A stretch of 64,000 bases of DNA from Capitulum mitella (Eukaryota; Arthropoda; Thecostraca; Pollicipedomorpha; Pollicipedidae). Shown in pieces: positions 57,551 to 64,000 of this stretch. How positions within the stretch are numbered: position 1 is the stretch's first letter; every line of letters starts with the position of its first letter. The notes under the pieces were generated by a model. That model searched no databases, was not told the origin of the DNA, and saw nothing but the letters and a program-made list of their open reading frames with translations. The translations under genes were made by a program, and so were the position numbers. Location of the stretch: NCBI GenBank assembly GCA_030062745.1, contig CP099840.1, positions 2,046,001 to 2,110,000 on the forward strand. The letters run 5' to 3'.

Positions 57551-58760
57551 CCCTATTCCCGTAGGGCTAGACGGTATGGCCGATTCCCGGCAGGGGGGGG
57601 GGCCGGATTCGGCCCCCCCTGAGATCTCGAGAACTACTTGTCCGATTTCATCGCAACAAACGGCAATTGATTTGCCGTCACGTGAACTACATTTTTATAA
57701 AAAGAAATTTTCAAAATTTTATAATTTGTGGATACAGGGGGGCAAAAATGTCAAAATGGGGGGTACTTTTTGACTTCTTATAACTCCGTTGTTTATGGAC
57801 CGATTTCGATGAAACTGGCATCAATCGAGAGATTATGGATAGGGCTTTTACCATGGGTATGCAAATTTAACATTTTGAGAAAATTCATGGGCGTTCACAG
57901 GGTTTCAAAAATAGGGGGATTAGTTTTCTAATAACGGAATGAACAAAAGAGACCAAAACACTTTTTTAGCTTCTGCTAGTCATGTTACGCTAAAGAAGTA
58001 CAAATCGCATTACAATGTTTGTATAATGTTAGCATAGGCGGTGCCAGGGACATAAAAAAGGGGGAACTGTCATGGTCACACATTCTTCAGATCAACTTGT
58101 GACCTTTGACCTTAAATGACCTCCAGTGACCTTGGGGTCACCTGGAATGATGTGGTGTGCATTCAATATTATCTATAAACGTTTTTAATCGATTAAATTC
58201 ACTCTATTCCAAAAAATTCATTTTTTGGCTTTTGCGGTATAGGGTACGCGCACTGACATTTTAGGTCATAGCTCCGTGACCCGACCTGATATCAAGCTGA
58301 AACTTGGTACACAAGTAGAGGGCATCTTTCTACGTCATATATATTCCGGGTTTGGCATTTCAAAAAAGGTGCCGAAATTATTGCAAAAAAACAAATTTTG
58401 ACTTTTTACCTTGACCTGACCTTGTAAAGTGACCTCAGATAAACAAAATTACATGTGCACATCGCCCGACTATTTAGCTATACATTCATATAAAGTTTTA
58501 AGTTCTATCTTAAAAACTCTGTTTTTGGCAGACATTTTCCTTTTACCCTCAACATGGCCAAAAATGACCTGAGGTGCCTCCCAAAAACGTTGCCTGGCTC
58601 CGCCCCTGAGCAAAGAAGAATTTCGAAATTTTGTCACGGCGCGTAGAAGGAATAGCTAGGAAAAGTGACCAAGTTTCGTGAAGCTGAGTTAAAAAGCCTG
58701 GAATTGGCAAGCAAACAATCCGAGGGGGGGCGGATTCCGCCCCCCCCGCCGGGAATAGGG
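57551..58760 (+). mobile_element. TTAA-flanked non-autonomous DNA transposon (piggyBac-like ends), copy A
   Basis: TTAA (57547-57550), CCCTATTCCCG ... CGGGAATAGGG, TTAA (58761-58764): an 11-bp perfect inverted terminus with a TTAA target duplication, as in piggyBac; Kolobok elements also use TTAA. Just inside each end is a GC hairpin (GGGGGGCCGGATTCGGCCCCCC on the left, similar on the right). The interior is AT-rich, has no ORF and carries several TGACCT repeats. An inner segment (58033-58608) has its own inverted ends and may be a nested element. It ends 193 bp before KCNQ exon 3. Confidence 0.88.
58033..58608 (+). mobile_element. Possible nested hAT-like element inside copy A
   Basis: CATAGGCGGTGCCAGG at the left and the reverse complement of CAGGGGCGGAGCCAGG at the right match at 13 of 16 positions and resemble hAT-type ends. 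No clear 8-bp duplication is visible, so it may be old, or an integral part of the TTAA element. Confidence 0.35.
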
Positions 58761-58953
58761 TTAAAGGGTGTCACTTCTTTTTAGCCAGCAGCCAGTTCGC
58801 TACTTATGGATCTCGGCGTTTTCTTGGTACTTACCAATCTTGCCTGTCGCGTCTTTGGGCACGAGTCACTCCTGTAATTGCTATCTCTCGCGACGACTCT
58901 TCACTGGCTTGCCGTGCCGGGCTGGCTGACGCCAAGCGTCTGACTTTCCGCAG

Positions 58954-59088
58954 GTTCCTCATGGTCTTCGGCTGTCTCACACTCAGCGTGCTCTCGACAA
59001 TTCAAGAGTACGAGTACGACGCGGGCGTCGTCCTCTTCTACTGTGAATCGGTGGTGGTCGTGTGGTTTATCGTAGAGTTCGTGCTGAG
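58954..59088 (+). CDS. KCNQ: KCNQ channel exon: S1, S1-S2 loop and S2
   Basis: The 135-bp exon is bounded by TTTCCGCAG| at 58953 and |GTAAGC at 59089. Read in phase from the previous exon it gives S1 (FLMVFGCLTLSVLSTI), a short extracellular acidic loop (QEYEYDAG) and S2 (VVLFYCESVVVVWFIVEFVLR). S1-S2 form part of the voltage-sensing domain of the tetrameric Kv7 channel in the plasma membrane; S2 normally carries acidic residues that pair with S4 arginines, and an acidic residue is present in YCESV and in VEF. The residues L-V-F-L-M-V-F and the spacing to S-T-I-x-E-Y-E match arthropod KCNQ as I recall it. Exon ends are phase 2 on both sides. A TTAA-flanked transposable element ends 193 bp upstream of the acceptor. 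Confidence 0.95.
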
Positions 59089-61340
59089 GTAAGCTTTCTT
59101 TGGGCCGGACGGGGCTCGTCAGAGATATTGCGGTGGCTTGATAATCCAGGAACCGGCGCCACCTGGTCATCTATCCCTCGTGGCGTGCCTGTGTATACCA
59201 TCACTTGCTGTGCGTTGTGAGGTATCTTATCTGGGGTTAGTGTCTGAGCAACAGGAACAGGTGCCTGTCAGACTGCGGGGTAATGCCACACTGGTGTAAA
59301 TTGGTCCAACTAAGCAGCATTCTGGTAGGTGATGGTAACGTTCGTTCACGGTCTACATCGCAGGGAACTTTTTGATGCATTGCATACCTCCATGCGTGGG
59401 CGCTTGTTTCACGGAATTTTACAAGAATTAAAGAGAGTTAGGATAAGCAGGATTAAGTTGATACGTTGCAGATAGTGTAAAGATTAGTCTGCTGAATCCA
59501 ACAGCCTTACCGCTAAATAATGCACAGCCAGGGTTACCAGGAAACTGATGTCGAAGCGGGTACAAGAAAGATGGCTTGCCGCTTGTGCAAGAAACGTGGT
59601 TCGGCCAAACGCTTCAAATCCCCGCCTAATCTTTAGTTATTTTAACGTCGATTTATAAAGCACGCAGTTATTCATCTTAATGCATATATTATTTACGAAA
59701 CAACAGCATGGGTGGAATTTACTTAAAATTCGACGACCGGCACTTGTTATACTCATATAATTAGCTGTTTTCACCTATTACTACGACCATATCTTTTCAG
59801 TGTCAAATATCCGTAATCAAAAGATAAAGAGTGCCTCCAGTGCCACGAAAATACCAGTTTAGTTGTGTCACCAAACCGTCACTGACGAATATTCATTATA
59901 TTTTTTCTCAAGACACCATCATGCATACGGGTAAATCCAGGCTGCTCATCACAGAATTTCAGGCTGCTCATCACAAAACCTTTTTCCTGTGGTAGTGGTT
60001 TTTGGCTCATTGTAGCGTGTTAGAAAACTAAACAATGTGATATTTGTTGTGGGAGATGCAGGAAATATGCTTAAATTTATCTTCACTTCGCGGTCATTCC
60101 TGGATTGTGCTTAGTTTTTTGTGAGCACATACAGTGAAACCACAGTCATCCGCCACAGGGAGTACTCAGTCTTAACTTAAAAAAAACGTAAAGGGAAATT
60201 TCTCTTTTTCCATCCAAGGAATTTTCCGTACTTGATGAGTGCATGGCTGTGGAACATGTCGTTTGAATTGTCTTGTTGCACCAAGTGCGTCAAAAAGAGC
60301 CTAGCCATTATCTACGTTTCACATCAATAATGCAGCTTTCATTGCCACTCGGCTCGACCGACAGCCTTCTGGCCTGTTGACGTTCCGAGGTCGGAGCCAT
60401 TTCAAACGTTCTATCCTCTCCATCCCGGTTGACGTCATTCGGTTAAGGCCGTTATTTCTCAGCTTGAGCCCCAACAGCTGAAACGACTTTTTCCGATCAT
60501 CAATTTCGATGCCTACAGTAAAAAGATTACATGGCACCGCCTGTCACATGAAAGGGGAGAGAAATTTCTCTTATGACTGATTCTCGTGTGAGAGCCATTT
60601 CCCATTTTTATCAAAATATAACGGTGTAATATCCATAGCCGTTACGCCGGCCATAATCATTTTGTCAATTTATGTAGTTTTTAAGGTAGCTCCTGCAACC
60701 GTCTGAAGTTGATAGCAGCATTTTTCAGGCTGAAGAAAAAAATGCAAAACACCGTCCCCGTACTCCAAAAAAGTTTCGTTAGTTAAACTAACGGCCTGAG
60801 CAAAGCTGCGAATTTTCGCAGCTTGTTTCGCATGGACTAAAAAGGCTAAGACTACGGAGACCAAAAGAAAGTTTCTTGGGATCGCATCAGAAACTGCGCT
60901 GCGGACCATCTTCTTATTTGTCTTTTCAATCAAATACGGTAATGAAACGAACCAGGTCCCTTGGAAAACATTCAAGAAGGGAACCGTTTCAAGTTTTGAC
61001 CAAATGCATGCCAGACATCCTTGCACACACCCCAACGCCTGTCCAATACACGTAGTCGCAAACGAACGAGACGAGTTTTTAACTTGTCATGCGTTTGTAA
61101 ACGCGCCATAAGTGGATTATATGGATTCAGAGCGTTTACTGACGGATTTCGCTCTTAGTAAACAATGCCTCTTTCCTCAAACAGCGCGGACATTTCGTCT
61201 CGCCGATGTGTCCAGAGAATCATTTTGCAAACATTCGATTCGCAACGTAACGCTCCGACCGCGCTGGCTATTCCCAGGTGAATCCAATCGGATGCATTGA
61301 AACTTCAGGCTATTTCCGTGTTGCTGGTCCTGAAGGGAGG
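59089..61340. other. Intron 3 segment, no recognised gene
   Basis: AT-rich unique sequence. Small perfect palindromes occur at 60776-60792 (CGTTAGTTAAACTAACG) and about 60808-60825 (GCTGCGAATTTTCGCAGC), and a TGACGTCA at 60430-60437. A 121-codon - frame (60670-61035) is unrecognised. Confidence 0.45.
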
Positions 61341-61344
61341 TGTT

Positions 61345-62110
61345 TCAGTGACAGCTTATCCTGCTGTCCGCGGGCCGCGTGAAACAAGGCCTCCGTGTTG
61401 TTCAGCTGCCTCCTCCATAACGCGGATACCGGTTCCTCCCGCGGCTGTGGCCGGAAATGTTCGCTCCCGCACGCCGTCGTCGAGCCGCAGCTGCATAATC
61501 TCGACCAACCGCCTCCGCCGGCCGGTCGGACCTGCCGCCGCTGACCTGTGGTATTTCGCCGGCGGCTATTTTCGGAGTCGCGCGACAGCCGCCACCAAGT
61601 TCGACCGGAGCCAACACAGAAATTTGCCGGCGAAATTTGGCCATTTCGGCCGGTCGCGCCCGAGGGGAATCCCGCCCGTCATTGCCGTGACGGGCCGCGC
61701 CGTCGCGTCCGGCCGACCCGGTGTCCAGAGCGGCGTCCCGTCATGTGATGGACGAGCGGGATGCGCGCAGGAAAAAGCGCGCGCGATATTGCGACTATTT
61801 CCGGGGCCTCGTTTGTCACGGCGGTCCCGGCCGTCGCCCGGCTTCGGCGGACGCGGCCGGCCGGCGTCGTCGGCCGTTCCGGAGCCGACCGCGGGGAAGC
61901 CCGGCGGCTGGATCTGACGGCCGTGTGGCGGCCGGCCACCGGAGCGGCGACTGGTGACGCGGCGCCGCGTCTCGCGCGCGGCCGCTCGCCGGCTCGGCGC
62001 GAGACAGGCCGTTTGGACGGGACTGGGCGGCTGTCGCGCCGCTGTCAGCTCGTGTTCGGTGGGATTTGGCGTCGTTTCGACCACGTCACACGGGGATGCG
62101 TGGCTGGCTG
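61345..62110. promoter_or_regulatory. Intron 3 CpG island
   Basis: About 750 bp of CpG-rich DNA with recurrent CGGCCGG words. Frames up to 223 codons (- strand) are Arg/Pro/Ala-rich without motifs, so I regard them as compositional. Confidence 0.42.
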
Positions 62111-62379
62111 GGGGCCGCGGGTCGGGCGGCGGTCTTGTGGTGCCAGACAATGCAGCGGGGCCTAACAGACGTGCTCTCCAGTCCGATTGGAGTCGGCCAA
62201 CAACGGACCGAGGACCGAACCGTTTCGGCGAAATCACTATTGTTCTTCGGAATTATGCTGATAGCATGTCAACAAGATTGACGGTGAACCATTCAATGAT
62301 TCACAACCATGCCACTGTCACTTACGATGTTAGTCAAACGAACTATTGACAAATGCACTGTCGCGAGCATTTTGCAAAC

Positions 62380-62458
62380 GAAGCATACTTCATTCATTGA
62401 AGTATGCTTCCACTGGCGACATGGCTATAACATATATGCTATAGCCATGCCCCCAGTG
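62380..62458. repeat. Two adjacent hairpins
   Basis: The first is GAAGCATACTTCA-TTCAT-TGAAGTATGCTTC (62380-62410, 13-bp perfect arms). Directly adjoining is CACTGG(CGAC)ATGGCTATA ... TATAGCCAT(GCCC)CCAGTG (62411-62458), where a 9-bp and a 6-bp stem are separated by a symmetrical 4/4 internal loop and capped by a self-complementary CATATATG. The structures are visible by eye; function is unknown. Confidence 0.85.
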
Positions 62459-62619
62459 AAAGCCACTTGGCACTACTGCGAGAGCAGTTTTCTGGAAACG
62501 CACCGAATTTCAACAGCGCTGCATTCTGCGTACGAGCGAATTGTGTATGCCAACGATCAATGCGCCGATGTCCCACGCCATGGCTTGGCCATTGATCGTC
62601 CCTAGCCTTGCAATTGGCG

Positions 62620-63215
62620 AAAAGGGGTGTTCACAGTGCAGACGGTCAGGTGCACGGGCTGCACCTGACACTGCTGATGGGGTGGGTCACTGTTCGCTGC
62701 CGTTCTGTCAGCTGACTGACACCTGCTGCTGTTGACTGCCTGCCACTGTTCCGCTTGTGACTGCGCTCTGTGACGCGAAGACTTGCTCTGGCGCCGACGG
62801 CGGACGACTGGGTTGGCTCTGTTAGCGGACTGGCCTGGAGACTGTATGTCTCTGGACCGCTTTTTAGCCGACAGGCTCGTCTTCGATTACTAGAGACTGT
62901 TTAAATGCTATATGGCGACGACTGTGTGCCTTTGGGCTTGTGCACGTGAGCTCTGGTGGGTTACGTGGCGAGCTCATGAGCTTGTTAGCCGTCAAGACTG
63001 GCTGCAGTCGCTGGCTGCGTGGTGAAGTTTTAAACTGTGCCAGGTGTGCTGGTGTGTCGTCAGTGTTGAGGCCGTGTTAGCTGACAGCTCTGCTGCTTGG
63101 TCGCTGATCAGGCTTGGCGCGCTGACTGACTGTCGTACCGGTGATGACCGAGTGTGGCGGCGCTTGCTGCCCCAATGGACCGCCTCGTCAGCGTCAGACC
63201 TTTCTGTTCTCCGGC
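62620..63215 (+). repeat. Degenerate CTG/CTGACTG-rich tract before exon 4
   Basis: Loose repetition of CTGACTG, GCTGACTGAC and CTGCTG words up to the exon 4 acceptor, reminiscent of the tracts that follow other islands in this window. No coding content. Confidence 0.4.
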
Positions 63216-63217
63216 AG

Positions 63218-63300
63218 GCTGTGGTCGTCGGGCTGCCGGTCGCGCTACCAGGGCTGGTGGGGACGACTCAAGTTCATCCGGCGCCCGTTCTGCATCATAG
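63218..63300 (+). CDS. KCNQ: KCNQ channel exon: S2-S3 linker, partial gene continues beyond window
   Basis: The acceptor CTCCGGCAG| precedes an 83-bp exon. With the AG left over from the previous exon it encodes [13 protein letters not shown], then [15 protein letters not shown], almost residue for residue the arthropod KCNQ S2-S3 linker and the start of S3. In this family the basic linker (R-S-R-Y, R-L-K-F-I-R-R) is implicated in PIP2 and calmodulin contact. The exon ends ATCATAG followed by GCAAGT, a non-canonical GC donor. The last G is the first base of the expected Asp codon (family pattern F-C-(I/V)-I-D), so the exon ends in phase 1. Without splicing the frame reads G-K-W-T, which does not resemble S3, so the GC donor is the better reading. 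S3 through the pore and C-terminal domains are outside the window. Confidence 0.93.
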
Positions 63301-63306
63301 GCAAGT
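63301..63306 (+). other. Non-canonical GC 5' splice site of KCNQ intron 4
   Basis: The sequence ATAG|GCAAGT has GC at the first two intron positions but otherwise an excellent donor match (AG before, AAGT after). Rare GC-AG introns typically compensate in this way. Protein homology forces the exon to end here, because the next expected residue is Asp with its G at 63300. A single T-to-C sequencing error is the alternative. Confidence 0.75.
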
Positions 63307-63779
63307 GGACGCGAGTGCTAGAGCCACGATGGCAATAATGTGTGGTCTGATGGTTTTGCGCCATTCTGGAAGTGCAAATCGCTGGCCACTGGTTTCCGGC
63401 GTCTTCGCTCTTTCGTGTGGACGTTGACGTCAGGACAGCTATTCCGAGCTGGGGTTCGTCGCTAAGTCTTACGCTCTGGGGCTTCACTGAGAAAGATCTC
63501 TTTCAGCTTAATTGAATGCCCCGCGCATCAATGAAAATCCAGGCTTTGTTATACGAGAGCTTTTCGTCACGAAGAGGGACGTAAATCCTTTCGTATAATC
63601 GAGTTGGATAATGAATGAGACACTTAGTGGAGTGGAAACTTGAAAAAAGGGACGCTGAGGAATTAAAACATTGTTTCGGTGTTGATATGATTTGTTGCTA
63701 CACCATTAATATTTGTTGTTCGAAATTTGGCATAACTTGTTTCAGTCATGTGAGTTTGCAGATGGTCTTTTTTATTTCT
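63307..63779. other. Start of KCNQ intron 4
   Basis: Unique sequence with a TGACGTCA at 63425-63432. Nothing coding. Confidence 0.5.
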
Positions 63780-63783
63780 TTAA

Positions 63784-64000
63784 CCCTATTCCCAGAGGGC
63801 TAGACAGTATGGTCGATTCCCGGCAGAGGGCGGACTCGGCCCCCCCTGAGATCTCGAAAACTACACATCCGATTTCATCGCAACAAACGGCAATCGATTG
63901 GCCATAACGTGAACTACATTTTTTAGAAAAAAATCAAAATTTTGAAAGATGTGGATGCAGGGGGCAAAAATATCAAAATGGGCGTATTTTTGGACTTCTT
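63784..64000 (+). mobile_element. TTAA-flanked transposon copy B, cut by window end
   Basis: TTAA (63780-63783) and CCCTATTCCC are followed by GAGGGCTAGACAGTATGG...CCGATTTCATCGCAACAAACGG...CAAAATGGG, collinear with the first 220 bp of copy A at roughly 85% identity by eye. Orientation is the same as copy A. The right end lies outside the window. Confidence 0.85.

Noticed and set aside
58901..59170. 89-codon - strand frame
   Set aside because: Shadow of KCNQ exon 3 on the opposite strand.
60132..60160. Tigger-like terminus CAGTGAAACC
   Set aside because: No inverted partner or TA-flanked second end was found, so it is probably a chance match.
60670..61035. 121-codon - strand frame with a hydrophobic stretch
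   Set aside because: No recognisable family and located in AT-rich intron. Its length is not exceptional for the number of frames examined.
62411..62458. microRNA precursor
   Set aside because: The stem is short and interrupted by 4/4 loops. There is no evidence of a mature product, so it is listed only as a hairpin.

Overview
This is a window of nuclear DNA from a eukaryote, most likely an arthropod. The evidence is one protein-coding gene split by long GT-AG introns, a dense load of eukaryotic DNA transposons and a tRNA-derived SINE, simple-sequence repeats, and no compact ORF arrays. The recognisable gene is a KCNQ-type (Kv7, M-current) voltage-gated potassium channel on the + strand. The segment after the second membrane helix ([11 protein letters not shown]) is closer to what I recall of insect KCNQ than to vertebrate KCNQ. 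Numerous CpG-rich islands and the word CGGCCGGC would fit some crustaceans, barnacles for example, but I cannot fix the taxon from sequence alone.

Only the 5' part of the channel gene is present. A probable first coding exon (3470-3702) is followed by three secure exons (45836-46021, 58954-59088, 63218-63300). These carry the N-terminal tail, the conserved pre-S1 block, S1, S2 and the basic S2-S3 linker. Splice phases match at every junction (2, 2, 2, then 1). Introns are about 42.1, 12.9 and 4.1 kb. The fourth intron opens with a GC rather than a GT donor and runs out of the window; the remaining helices, pore and C-terminus lie downstream.

Layout: 1-2230 holds palindromic repeats and one copy of a 1.1-kb element. 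2400-3700 is a CpG island and exon 1. 3698-4090 is a 33-bp minisatellite whose every unit contains a 5' splice-site sequence. 5327-7164 is a well-preserved pogo/Tigger element with a twice-frameshifted transposase. 7170-7850 is a tandem duplication with two similar antisense exon-like reading frames. 8463-9703 is an inverted second copy of the 1.1-kb element. From about 9.7 to 45.8 kb the intron is mostly unique AT-rich DNA punctuated by about a dozen CpG islands, microsatellites, a hAT-like MITE, perfect hairpins and a decayed CENP-B/Tigger fragment. Intron 2 carries a SINE, further islands, a multi-frame relic of a mobile-element protein and a TTAA-flanked 1.2-kb element ending 193 bp before exon 3. 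A second copy of that element begins at 63784.

The only functional unit I can support is the channel gene. The rest is intronic regulatory sequence, repeats and transposon debris, with one candidate nested antisense coding locus (7204-7834).
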